In this document: in pieces, positions 26,501 through 33,520 of the stretch
How positions within the stretch are numbered: position 1 is the stretch's first letter
Layout of the letters: the number at the start of each line of letters is the position of its first letter
Assembly: GCA_913776965.1 (NCBI GenBank)
Contig: CAJYQL010000109.1
Coordinates: forward strand, 1-64,000
DNA: 64,000 bases
Direction: 5' to 3'
Source: an uncultured Xylophilus sp.
GTDB lineage: Bacteria; Pseudomonadota; Gammaproteobacteria; Burkholderiales; Burkholderiaceae_C
Position numbers and translations under genes: made by a program
Notes under the pieces: generated by a model
Told to the model about the DNA's origin: nothing
What the model saw: the letters and a program-made list of their open reading frames with translations, nothing else
Databases searched by the model: none

Positions 26501-26682
26501 CGCTGCTGTTCGAGGCCGAGCGGCCGGGCACCGAGATCCTGCATCCGGTGGCGGTGGTGATCTTCTCGGGGCTGGTCGGCGCGACGCTGCTCGATACCTT
26601 CCTGACGCCGGTGCTGTTCTGGCGCTACGGCCGCCGGGCAGCCGAGCGGCTGGCCGCGGCCGATACCCGGGAGGCGCTGTGA
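23563..26682 (+). CDS. czcA: Heavy-metal RND efflux pump CzcA
   Basis: A 1039-residue proton-driven inner-membrane pump of the HME-RND family that exports metal cations through CzcB and CzcC. The typical start is seen (FKWLLESSLRSRLLVLVG), then TPVDVFPDLNKPTVTVMTEA and the porter repeats. The helix-4 segment is GGLAIAIGGLVDDAVVDVEN (393-412), with Asp404, Asp405 and Asp409 and Glu411. This differs from the DFG-containing motif I recall for Zn/Co/Cd CzcA and is closer in layout to CusA-like pumps, so the ion specificity is uncertain. The second half repeats the topology, ending FLTPVLFWRYGRRAAERL. A small secreted protein follows 83 bp later. Confidence 0.9.
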   Translation: MFKWLLESSLRSRLLVLVGAVALMAYGVFTLSRTPVDVFPDLNKPTVTVMTEAGGMAAEEVEQLITFPLESVMNGLPGVESVRSVSSAGLSFLYVTFDWRTEIFRARQMVSERLSAMEGSLAPGAVPRMGPVSSIMGEILQVAIPIDLQKTSPMAVREYADWVLRPRLLAVPGVAQVIPIGGEVRQFQVQPDTVRMAELGVTADQLAAALKGFAANTSGGFLELGGREYLIRHLGRTTRLEDLQGLALGVRNGQPLLLRQVADVRFAPAIRRGDAGFEGRPAVILGIQKQPAADTVAQTRTIEAALDGLRGGLPPGMEQPRVTFRQASFIESSIGTLQGKLVGASVFVAAVLFLFLGTLRPTVIALVAIPVSICITALVFRWFGLSINTMTLGGLAIAIGGLVDDAVVDVENVLRRLKEDRQKPATERQPVLALVARASMEVRSGILYATVIIVLVFMPLFALPGMEGRLFVPLGIAFIVSTLASLLVSVTVTPVLASLLLPRMRSLDHGDTRLLAWLKRRYRGGLQAVLDRPRPACAVAAAAVLMAVAVVPFFPRTFLPPFNEGTLLIGLRLQPGVTLAASASVAQQAERLVRAVPEVTHVGRRSGRAELDEHAEGVHVSELDVGLLPAGQLTRPMAEVTADIRARLAVLPASVSVGQPISHRIDHMLSGVRSQIAVRIFGEDLDLLRGQAEALRARLAAIPGVVDLEVEKQVLAPQVKVRIDYAAAARHGVPAPHVLAVLQQLVEGEQVAQVVEGNRRFALVVKLPEPARTLDALARLMVDTPTGPVPLSRLATIEDGDGPNQIGRDDGRRRIVIAANTQGRPLSDVVADIRAAIADTRLPPGGFITLGGQFEAQEQAQRLIGWLSLGSLALMAVVLWSRYRSALLAALVMVNIPLALVGAVAGLWLSGQPLSIAALVGFVTLAGVAVRNGILKVSHYINLMRFEGEAFTQAMLLRGSLERLAPVLMTALVTAFALAPLLFEAERPGTEILHPVAVVIFSGLVGATLLDTFLTPVLFWRYGRRAAERLAAADTREAL

Positions 26683-26765
26683 CGGTGTCATTCCGCCGTC
26701 GCCATCGCCCGCCGGCCTGTCGCGTTTCCTTTTTTCATCGTTCTCTCACGAAAGGCTCGTTTCCC

Positions 26766-27152
26766 ATGCGCTCCCTCCTTCTGACGCTGTCCGCCGCCTG
26801 TATGACCTTCGTCCCGTCAGCGGCCCACGCGGACGACCGGTTCGCCCATGCCCAGCCGCGGCACGGCGGCATCGTGGTGTCGGCGCAGCATCTGGACTGG
26901 GAACTCGTCGCACGCGAGGGCCGTGCGGTTTTGCACGTGCGTGACCACGCCACGCCGGTGGAGACCGCCGGCGCCAAGGGCCAGCTGACGGTGCTGCCCG
27001 CGGGCGGCGAGCAGGCCAAAGTGCCGCTGGCGGCCGCGGCGGCGGGCACGCTGACGGCGGCCGGCGTGCCGACGGCGCCGGGCACCCGCTATGTCGCCTC
27101 GGTCGTGCTGCCGGGGCGCAAGCCGGTGCAGCTGCGCTTCGCGCTGCCTTAA
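26766..27152 (+). CDS. Small periplasmic protein of the czc locus, unknown function
   Basis: A 128-residue secreted protein. Signal peptide 1-22 (cleavage after AHA), then the mature start DDRFAHAQPRHGGIVVSAQH with several His, followed by DWELVAREGRAVLHVRDH. The rest is beta-rich (KGQLTVLPAGGEQAKVPLAA and RYVASVVLPGRKPVQLRF). The HGGIV...ELV pattern is one I associate with metal-efflux accessory proteins and adaptor N-termini, but I cannot name the family. The ATG at 26766 follows cacgaaaggctcgtttccc, with aaagg as a distant ribosome site. It is the last gene of the efflux locus, before creD. Metal binding is plausible but unproven. Confidence 0.7.
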   Translation: MRSLLLTLSAACMTFVPSAAHADDRFAHAQPRHGGIVVSAQHLDWELVAREGRAVLHVRDHATPVETAGAKGQLTVLPAGGEQAKVPLAAAAAGTLTAAGVPTAPGTRYVASVVLPGRKPVQLRFALP

Positions 27153-27174
27153 CGGTGCAGGTGGCGCGGCGCGT

Positions 27175-27223
27175 GTGAAGTGCCGATGAAGTCGCGGCGG
27201 CACGCACTTCATCACCGCTTCGC
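27175..27223. promoter_or_regulatory. Putative CreB boxes upstream of creD
   Basis: The E. coli cre tag is TTCAC-N6-TTCAC. Here GTGAA-N6-ATGAA (27175-27190, minus-strand match with one mismatch) and TTCAT-N6-TTCGC (27208-27223, two mismatches) face each other 53-101 bp before the creD start. Spacing is conserved in both; sequence match is partial. Confidence 0.4.
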
Positions 27224-27275
27224 CCCAGTTGCCGAGACTCGGCCCTCCGGCGACGACGCCTTCTGGAGGAACCTG

Positions 27276-28757
27276 ATGATCCGACTGCCACGCAACACCC
27301 TGACCCTGAAGATCGCCGGTCTGCTGTTGCTCACACTGCTGCTGTGCATCCCGCTAGCGGAGATCCGTGCGTTGGTCGAGCAGCGCGGCGCCAGCCAGCG
27401 CGAGGCGGCCGACGAACTGGCACGCACGCACACCGGCGCGCAGACGCTGGTCGGCCCGTTGCTGGTAGTGCCGTATGTCGAGCACTGGACCGAGTTCCGG
27501 CGCGAAGCGGCAGACCGTCCCGCGGCCGCGGTGCCGCGCAGCAAGCCGATGCTGCGGGTGGTCTTTCCGGAGACGCTGCATCTGGAAGGCCGGCTGGTAG
27601 CCGAGGAGCGTTACCGCGGCATCTTCCGCATCCCGTTCTATGCGCTCGACGGCACGCTCGCCGGCCGGTTCCCGGCGGTCGTGGCCGGCAGCATTGAGCC
27701 GACCGAAGCGGATGCGCGGATCGAGTTGCGCACACCGTTCATTGCGCTGCACCTGAGCGACCTGCGCGGCCTCTCGGGCACGCCGGCGCTGACCGCGGGC
27801 GGACAGCTGCTGCGGTTCGGGCAGGGGGTGCCGGGCCTGTCGCCGCGTGCGGCGCTGGGCGAGGGCGTGCACGCACCCCTCGCCGGTGCAGCATTGAACG
27901 CCTGGGAGGCAGGCGAGCCGGTGGCGTTCGATCTGGCGCTGAAGCTGGCCGGGCAGGAAACCCTGTCGGTCGTGCCGGTGGCCGGCGACACCACCGCGCA
28001 TCTGGTGTCGGCCTGGGCGCATCCGCACTTCGGAGGCCATTTCCTGGCGGCGGAGCGCACGGTCGGCGATGCGGGGTTCGACGCCACCTGGCGCGTGTCG
28101 TCCCTGGTGACGGCTGCGCAGGAACAGGTGCGCGGTCGCTACCGGCCGTCCGTCGCCGCGCAGGCGACGGCGCGCGCAGCCGCGGGCGGGAGCGAGCCGA
28201 TGCCGTCGGTCGCGCCGTCCGTCCAGACGTTCGACATCGCCCTCCAGCAGCCGCTCGACACGTATGCGCTCTCCACCCGCGCCGTCAAGTACGGCACGCT
28301 GTTCATCGGGCTGGTGCTGATGGCGGCCTTCATGGCCGAGCTGTTCGGCGGTTTGAGGCTGCATCCGGTGCAGTACGGGCTGGTGGGCCTGTCGATCGCG
28401 CTCTTCTTCCTGCTGCTGCTCGCACTGTCGGAAAAGATGCCCTTCGGTGGGGCGTATGCGCTCGCCGCTGCGGCCAGCGTGGCGCTGTTGGCGGTGTACT
28501 TCGGCGCGGTGCTCGGCAGCATGCGGCGCGGGGCGGCCTTCGGCGGATATGTCGCGGTGCTGTATGCCGCGCTGTACGGGCTGCTCGCGTCGGAAAGCAA
28601 CGCGCTGCTGCTCGGTGCGCTGCTGGTGTTCGGCATGGTGGCCGGGCTGATGCTCGCCACGCGGCGGGTGGACTGGCATGCGCTCGGTACCGCATCCACT
28701 ACAGCGCATGGAGCGCGGCCCGCGGACACGACAGCGCCCGCTACCATGCCCGCATGA
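27276..28757 (+). CDS. creD: Inner-membrane protein CreD
   Basis: A 493-residue membrane protein. It has an N-terminal helix (about 9-29), a large periplasmic domain (~30-340) containing GPLLVVPYVEHW and ERYRGIFRIPFYALDGTL, and a cluster of helices at the C-terminus (RAVKYGTLFIGLVLMAAFMAE, then HPVQYGLVGLSIALFFLLL). In enterics CreD is induced by the CreBC system; its loss or gain alters envelope properties and beta-lactam tolerance, but its biochemical role is unsettled. The ATG at 27276 has ggaggaacctg upstream. Its stop overlaps creB (ATGA). Candidate CreB boxes stand upstream, suggesting feedback induction. Confidence 0.9.
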   Translation: MIRLPRNTLTLKIAGLLLLTLLLCIPLAEIRALVEQRGASQREAADELARTHTGAQTLVGPLLVVPYVEHWTEFRREAADRPAAAVPRSKPMLRVVFPETLHLEGRLVAEERYRGIFRIPFYALDGTLAGRFPAVVAGSIEPTEADARIELRTPFIALHLSDLRGLSGTPALTAGGQLLRFGQGVPGLSPRAALGEGVHAPLAGAALNAWEAGEPVAFDLALKLAGQETLSVVPVAGDTTAHLVSAWAHPHFGGHFLAAERTVGDAGFDATWRVSSLVTAAQEQVRGRYRPSVAAQATARAAAGGSEPMPSVAPSVQTFDIALQQPLDTYALSTRAVKYGTLFIGLVLMAAFMAELFGGLRLHPVQYGLVGLSIALFFLLLLALSEKMPFGGAYALAAAASVALLAVYFGAVLGSMRRGAAFGGYVAVLYAALYGLLASESNALLLGALLVFGMVAGLMLATRRVDWHALGTASTTAHGARPADTTAPATMPA

Positions 28758-29530
28758 CCGCCGTGCCGCCCCCCGTTCGCCCCTGCATCCTGCTTGTCGA
28801 AGACGAGTCCGGCATCGCCGACACGGTGCAGTACGTACTGCGCAGCGACGGCTTCGTCCCGGTCTGGTGCCCGACCGCCGGCGAGGCACTGGCCGCCTTC
28901 GCAGCCGAGCTGCCGGCGCTCGCGATCCTGGACATCGGCCTGCCGGACATGAGCGGCTTCGAGCTTTTCAAGCGGCTGCAGGCGCTGCCGGGCGGCGCGG
29001 CGGTGCCGATGATCTTCCTCACCGCGCGCAGCGACGAGATCGACCGGGTGGTGGGCCTGGAGCTGGGCGCGGACGACTACGTCGCCAAACCGTTCTCGCC
29101 GCGCGAGCTGGTGGCGCGGGTGCGGACCATCCTGCGGCGCAGCGAGCGGGGAAGTGGTGCTGCTGCTACCGGACCGGTTGCGCTGGTTCCGTTACCTGCG
29201 GATGCGCCCGCGACACCCGCCGCACCGCTGCGGATCGACGACGAGAAGCGCCAGATTCGTTACTACGGCCAACCGCTCGACCTGACGCGGTACGAATACC
29301 GGCTGCTCTGCCTGTTCGTGCAGCGACCCGGCCGGGTCTACACCCGCGACGAACTGCTGGAGATGGTCTGGGACGACCCGGCCGCCAGCATCGACCGCAC
29401 GGTGGACGCGCACGTCAAGACGCTGCGCGCCAAGCTGCGGGCCGTCGTGCCGGGGCTCGACCCAATCCGCACGCTGCGCGGCACCGGCTACGCACTCTGC
29501 GAGGATCTGCCCGCCGTGCGGCCCGCCTGA
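28754..29530 (+). CDS. creB: Response regulator CreB
   Basis: A 258-residue OmpR-family regulator. The receiver (about 10-125) has Glu16-Asp17, phospho-acceptor Asp60 (ILDIGLPDMSG) and DYVAKPFSPRELVARV. A ~35-residue Ala/Pro linker is followed by a winged helix (about 160-250: RYYGQPLDLTRYEYRLLCLF, then VDAHVKTLRAKL and IRTLRGTGYAL). LTRYEYRLL is typical of the CreB/PhoB branch. Translation is coupled to creD by a 4-nt overlap, and creC starts 21 bp after the stop. The order creD-creB-creC differs from the E. coli order creABCD. Confidence 0.9.
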   Translation: MTAVPPPVRPCILLVEDESGIADTVQYVLRSDGFVPVWCPTAGEALAAFAAELPALAILDIGLPDMSGFELFKRLQALPGGAAVPMIFLTARSDEIDRVVGLELGADDYVAKPFSPRELVARVRTILRRSERGSGAAATGPVALVPLPADAPATPAAPLRIDDEKRQIRYYGQPLDLTRYEYRLLCLFVQRPGRVYTRDELLEMVWDDPAASIDRTVDAHVKTLRAKLRAVVPGLDPIRTLRGTGYALCEDLPAVRPA

Positions 29531-29551
29531 CGCCACGCGCCGCCGCCTGCC

Positions 29552-31015
29552 ATGTCGCGCCGCTCGCGCATCTTCCTCGGCATCCTGCTGATCTACGCGG
29601 CAGGTATCGCCTTCCTGCTCTACGGCGTGGTGGCGGATATCGACCCGCGCTACCGCGAATCGGCGGAGGAAGCGCTGGTGGAGACCTCGCAGCTCGCGGC
29701 CAGCCTGGTCGAGCAGGACCTGGTGGCCGGCGCGATCGACACCCGGCGGCTCGACCGGCTGTTCCGTGCGCTTTACGCGCGGCAGTTCACAGCGCAGATC
29801 TACAACGTGCACAAGAACCGCGTGGAGCTGCGAGCCTACGTCACCGATGCCGACGGCCGGGTGCTCTACGACTCCACCGGCCGCGCCGTCGGTGCGGACT
29901 ACCGCCAGCGCAGCGACGTGGCGCGCACGCTGGCGGGCATGTACGGTGCCCGCACGACGCGCGACGTCCCGGCCGATCCGCTCACCTCCATCATGTACGT
30001 GGCCGCGCCGGTGCGCTGGAACGGCGAGATCGTTGGTGTGGTGACGATCGGCAAGCCGGTGCAGAGCTTCGGCCAGTTCGTCGAGGATGCGCGCGTCCGC
30101 ACGCTGTGGGTTGGCGTGGGGTCGGCGCTGGCGGCCCTGGTGCTGGCGGTGTTCGTGTCGGTCTGGCTGGTGCGGCCGTTCGGACTGGTGTCGGACTACC
30201 TGCGCTGGGCGCGGGTGCAGCCCCGGCTGTCGCTGCCGCGCATGGCGCGCCGCGCAGTCGACGGTGTGCGCGGCGCCTTTGGCGAGATGCGCGACACACT
30301 GATGGGCCGCAGCTACGTCGCCGATTACGTACAGACTTTCACCCACGAGGTGAAGAGTCCGCTGTCGGCAATCCGTGGCGCCGCCGAGCTGCTGCAGGAG
30401 CCGTCAATGCCGCCGGAAGAGCGGGCGCGATTCCTCGACAACATCGGCCGCGAGGCTGGCCGCATCCAGGAGATCGTCGACCGGATGCTGGAACTCACCG
30501 CCCTGGAGGCGCGCCGGCTGCTCGACCGCACCGAGCCGGTCGACCTCGCGGCGCTGCTGGACGACGCGGCGAGCGGGGTGCGCGTCGCAGCGCAGGCGCG
30601 CGACGTGCGCATCACTACCGCCGTCGCAGCCGGCGCAGATGCCGCAGTGGTCGAGGGCGACCCGTTCCTGCTGCGCCGCGCGGTCGCGAACCTGCTCGAC
30701 AACGCGGTCGATTTCGCGCCGGCGGGCAGCACCGTCACGCTGGCGCTGCAGGCCGACCGCCGCGAGGCGCGCATCACCGTGCGCGACCACGGCCCGGGCG
30801 TGCCGGCCTATGCGCGCGACAAGGTGTTCCAGAAGTTCTATTCGCTCGCCCGGCCGGGCGACCGCCGGCGCAGCACCGGCCTCGGCCTGGCCTTCGTGCG
30901 CGAGATCGCCGGCCTGCACCGCGGTCGGGTGGAGCTGGAGAACGCCGAGGCGCCGGCGGAAGGCGGTGACGGCGGCGCGCTCGCGAGCCTGTGGCTGCCG
31001 CTCCGGCGCGGCTGA
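29552..31015 (+). CDS. creC: Sensor histidine kinase CreC
   Basis: A 487-residue inner-membrane kinase. TM1 (about 7-27) is followed by a periplasmic/CreC-type sensor (~28-180, with QIYNVHKNRVELRAYVTD and YVAAPVRWNGEIVGVVTIGKP). TM2 (~183-207), HAMP and the DHp box FTHEVKSPLSAI with His265 come next. The catalytic domain has NLLDNAVDFAPAG, DHGPGVP and STGLGLAFVREI. The ~21-bp spacing after creB indicates one transcript. In E. coli CreC responds to growth on minimal media and to aerobic/anaerobic switches; the signal here is unknown. Its placement after the czc genes suggests an envelope-stress link. Confidence 0.9.
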   Translation: MSRRSRIFLGILLIYAAGIAFLLYGVVADIDPRYRESAEEALVETSQLAASLVEQDLVAGAIDTRRLDRLFRALYARQFTAQIYNVHKNRVELRAYVTDADGRVLYDSTGRAVGADYRQRSDVARTLAGMYGARTTRDVPADPLTSIMYVAAPVRWNGEIVGVVTIGKPVQSFGQFVEDARVRTLWVGVGSALAALVLAVFVSVWLVRPFGLVSDYLRWARVQPRLSLPRMARRAVDGVRGAFGEMRDTLMGRSYVADYVQTFTHEVKSPLSAIRGAAELLQEPSMPPEERARFLDNIGREAGRIQEIVDRMLELTALEARRLLDRTEPVDLAALLDDAASGVRVAAQARDVRITTAVAAGADAAVVEGDPFLLRRAVANLLDNAVDFAPAGSTVTLALQADRREARITVRDHGPGVPAYARDKVFQKFYSLARPGDRRRSTGLGLAFVREIAGLHRGRVELENAEAPAEGGDGGALASLWLPLRRG

Positions 31016-31135
31016 CCTGACGGGCCGCGCGGTCCGGCCGCTGCGGGCAGTGCCGGTCGGGAGGAAAATCCCGCTCTGCGCGCTCCGATCGCGCACCGCC
31101 TCGCTTTCCCCGCCGGACCCGACCGGCTGCCGCCC

Positions 31136-32365
31136 ATGACCGCCTCCGCCCCCCAGTTCCGCGACCTGCTGCAGGTGCGTCCCTTCATCCGCTTCTGGGC
31201 CGCGCGCCTGTTCGGCACCGCCGGCCAGCAGATGCTGATGGTGGCGGTCGGCTGGCAGATGTACGACCTGACCGGCAGCGCCTGGGACCTGGGCCTGGTC
31301 GGGCTCTACCAGTTCGCGCCGGCGCTGCTGCTGACGCTGGTGGCGGGCCACGTGGCCGACCGGCTGCACCGCGGGCGGATCGTCGCGGCCTGCTTCTTCA
31401 CCCAGGCGGCGGTGGCGCTGACGTTGGTGCTGGCGACGGAAGGCCACTGGGTCGGCCGCACGCTGCTGCTGGCGCTGTCGGTAGTGCTCGGCATGGTGCG
31501 GGCGTTCCAGATGCCCGCGCAGCAGGCACTCACGCCGACGCTGGTGCCGCCGCTGATGCTGCCGCGCGCGATGGCCTTCGCCTCGGCCGGCTCGCAGGCC
31601 GCGATCATCGGCGGGCCGGCGCTCGGCGGGCTGATCTTCGTGGCCGGCGCGAGTGCGGTCTACGGCACCTGCGTGGCGCTGTTCGCCACCGGCTCGCTGC
31701 TGGTGGCGCGGCTCGGCTACGCGCACGTCGCCGCGCCGCGCGCGCCGGTGTCGATGCAGACGCTGCTGGCCGGCGTGCGCTTCATCTGGCAACGTAAGCC
31801 GGTGCTCGGCGCGGTGTCGCTCGACCTGTTCGCGGTGCTGCTCGGCGGCGCGGTGGCGCTGCTGCCGATCTACGCCAAGGACATCCTCCACACCGGCCCC
31901 TGGGGGCTGGGCATGCTGCGCGCCGCGCCGGCGGTCGGCGCGCTGGTGATGTCGGTGGTGCTGACGCGCTGGCCGCTGGAGCGCCACGTCGGCGCCCGCA
32001 TGTTGGCCGCCGTCGGTGTGTTCGGCATGGCAACGCTGGTGTTCGGCCTGTCGCAGAACCTGTGGCTGTCGCTGCTGGCGCTGGCGGTTTCGGGCGGCGC
32101 CGACATGGTAAGCGTCGTGGTGCGGCAGACGCTGGTGCAGTTGGAAACGCCCGACGAGATGCGCGGCCGGGTCAGCGCGGTGAATTCTGTGTTCATCGGC
32201 GCGAGCAATCAGCTCGGCGAATTCGAGTCCGGCGCGACGGCGGCGCTGCTCGGACCGGTCGGCTCGGTGGTGCTGGGCGGCGTCGGCACCATGGCGGTCG
32301 CGCTGCTGTGGTTCCGGCTGTTCCCGGGGCTGGCCCGACGCGACCGGATGCTATCGAAGTCATAG
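31136..32365 (+). CDS. MFS transporter (EntS-like exporter family)
   Basis: A 409-residue 12-helix major-facilitator protein of the group that includes the enterobactin exporter EntS. Cues are FGTAGQQMLMVAVGWQMYDLT in the first helix and GHVADRLHRGRI, the cytoplasmic loop 2-3 motif. MPAQQALTPTLVPP and the second-half ETPDEMRGRVSAVNSVFIGASNQLGEFESG also fit. The substrate is unknown; no siderophore genes are nearby. Its last four codons (LSKS) and stop are encoded by a copy of the dispersed repeat, so the natural C-terminus has been replaced. A 120-bp gap upstream separates it from creC. Start at the ATG after ctgccgccc is the only one giving a good N-terminus. Confidence 0.85.
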   Translation: MTASAPQFRDLLQVRPFIRFWAARLFGTAGQQMLMVAVGWQMYDLTGSAWDLGLVGLYQFAPALLLTLVAGHVADRLHRGRIVAACFFTQAAVALTLVLATEGHWVGRTLLLALSVVLGMVRAFQMPAQQALTPTLVPPLMLPRAMAFASAGSQAAIIGGPALGGLIFVAGASAVYGTCVALFATGSLLVARLGYAHVAAPRAPVSMQTLLAGVRFIWQRKPVLGAVSLDLFAVLLGGAVALLPIYAKDILHTGPWGLGMLRAAPAVGALVMSVVLTRWPLERHVGARMLAAVGVFGMATLVFGLSQNLWLSLLALAVSGGADMVSVVVRQTLVQLETPDEMRGRVSAVNSVFIGASNQLGEFESGATAALLGPVGSVVLGGVGTMAVALLWFRLFPGLARRDRMLSKS

Positions 32366-32404
32366 CTGGTAACGCAGGCGCCGCCTGCGCTGGAGCCTGA
32401 TTTA
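32350..32404 (-). repeat. Dispersed ~55-bp repeat, copy 5 (reverse), overlapping the MFS stop codon
   Basis: On the minus strand: AAATCAGGCTCCAGCGCAGG, a GC-rich middle, then CAGCTATGACTTCGATAGC. It supplies the last four codons and TAG stop of the MFS gene and lies between that gene and the convergent crcB. Confidence 0.87.
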
Positions 32405-32416
32405 CTTCCGAAATCG

Positions 32417-32803
32417 CTAACGCAGGGCCGCCAGTGCCCACTGCGCGCTGCGCAGGCCCGCGAACGTCAGCAGCAGCGATCCGCCGACGTGCAGCAGCGC
32501 GGTTGCCAGCGCCAGCCCGTAACGCTGGGCCAGCAGCATGCCGACCACCTCGCCGGAGAAGCTGGAAAAGGTGGTCAGCGTGCCGAGGAAGCCGGTGATC
32601 ACCAGCAGCCGCCACGCCGGGTCGATGTCCGGCCGGGCGGCGAACACCGCGATCGCCACGCCGATCAGCCAGCCGCCTACGAGGTTCACCGCCAGCGTGC
32701 CCCAAGGCAGCAGCCCGCCCGGGTTGAGCCACACTTGGCAGCCCCAGCGCAGCAGGGCGCCGATGCAGGCGGCCAGGCAGATGACGGTGATGTTCAGGAG
32801 CAT
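32417..32803 (-). CDS. crcB: Fluoride channel CrcB (Fluc)
   Basis: A 128-residue membrane protein with four helices that forms a dual-topology dimeric channel exporting fluoride. Motifs match the family: GALLRW near the start, WGTLAVNLVGGWLIG (Asn40) and GFLGTLTTFSSFSGEVV (Phe79, Phe82 lining the pore). Full length for the family. No fluoride-riboswitch-like structure is seen in the 49 bp upstream. It follows the unknown TRAP-cluster gene by 49 bp on the same strand but is probably functionally separate. Confidence 0.92.
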   Translation of the reverse strand: MLLNITVICLAACIGALLRWGCQVWLNPGGLLPWGTLAVNLVGGWLIGVAIAVFAARPDIDPAWRLLVITGFLGTLTTFSSFSGEVVGMLLAQRYGLALATALLHVGGSLLLTFAGLRSAQWALAALR

Positions 32804-32852
32804 GCGGCGAGTATCTCCGCGCGCCTTTGTCTTCGCATGCTGCCGTGGCGCC

Positions 32853-33494
32853 TCAGCGCCGGCCGTGGCGCCACATCAGGCGGAAGACGTGGACCGCCTC
32901 GACGGCGATGCCCACCGCCTCGGCCAGGGCGCGGGCGGCCTGGGCTGCACCTTCGGCGGACGTCGCCTCGACCGACAGCAGCGCGTCGGCCGGCGGGGCC
33001 GCCGCGCCGGCGGTGACGGGCGCCGACAGGGTCACGTCGGTTCGCATCAGGGTGCACCGGACCACGTCGTCCTGCTGCGCGGCAGCGGCCAGCCGACCGG
33101 CGACATCGACGCCGGCGAGGGCTTCGGGCGGCACGACTACGAGTGCCAGTGCGCCGCCTTCGCCGTCGCCGATCTCCACATCGAGCGTGCCGACGCGCCG
33201 CTGCGTACCGCGCATGCGCCCGAAGTTCGCGAGCGACCAGGGTGTCTGGTGCTGGAAGGCGGTGCGGTAGGCGTCGCTGTTGAACACCTCGATGCCGTCG
33301 GTGTCGTAGAGCGCCAGGTAGGGCCGCGGGCACCGCGGGTCGACCGCCTTGAAGCGCCGGGCGCTCTGGAAGCCGGGCAGGGCGACGCGTTCCTGCATGT
33401 GCTCGCGGTCGTACCAGCGGTTGAAGTCGGCCTCGTGGGCCGGGTCGACGGCGGTCCAGATGCAGAGCCGGGCGCGCGGAGCGGAAGAGGACAT
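32853..33494 (-). CDS. DUF4286-like protein of the hydantoinase/TRAP cluster
   Basis: A 213-residue cytoplasmic protein. The N-terminal half carries WTAVDPAHEADFNRWYDREHMQERVALPGF, then SARRFKAVDPRCPRPYLALYDTD. This is a dimeric alpha-beta barrel pattern like DUF4286 or EthD-type small enzymes that handle short-chain acids or ethers. The second half (about 125-213) looks like a degenerate repeat of the same fold. The ATG at 33494 follows a weak gaagc. It begins 26 bp after the TRAP large permease stop, so it is in the same operon and probably acts on the imported compound. The family name is from pattern memory; the reaction is unknown. Confidence 0.68.
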   Translation of the reverse strand: MSSSAPRARLCIWTAVDPAHEADFNRWYDREHMQERVALPGFQSARRFKAVDPRCPRPYLALYDTDGIEVFNSDAYRTAFQHQTPWSLANFGRMRGTQRRVGTLDVEIGDGEGGALALVVVPPEALAGVDVAGRLAAAAQQDDVVRCTLMRTDVTLSAPVTAGAAAPPADALLSVEATSAEGAAQAARALAEAVGIAVEAVHVFRLMWRHGRR

Positions 33495-33520
33495 GGTCGT
33501 GCTTGCGGAAGAAGGGATGC

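Noticed and set aside
25110..26765. Upstream extension of the frame of the small periplasmic protein into czcA
   Set aside because: The protein has a clear signal peptide starting at 26766; the upstream part is an out-of-frame shadow of czcA.
32804..32852. Possible fluoride riboswitch before crcB
   Set aside because: The gap is only 49 bp and lacks the conserved GGNGATGG-type elements and pseudoknot of that class.
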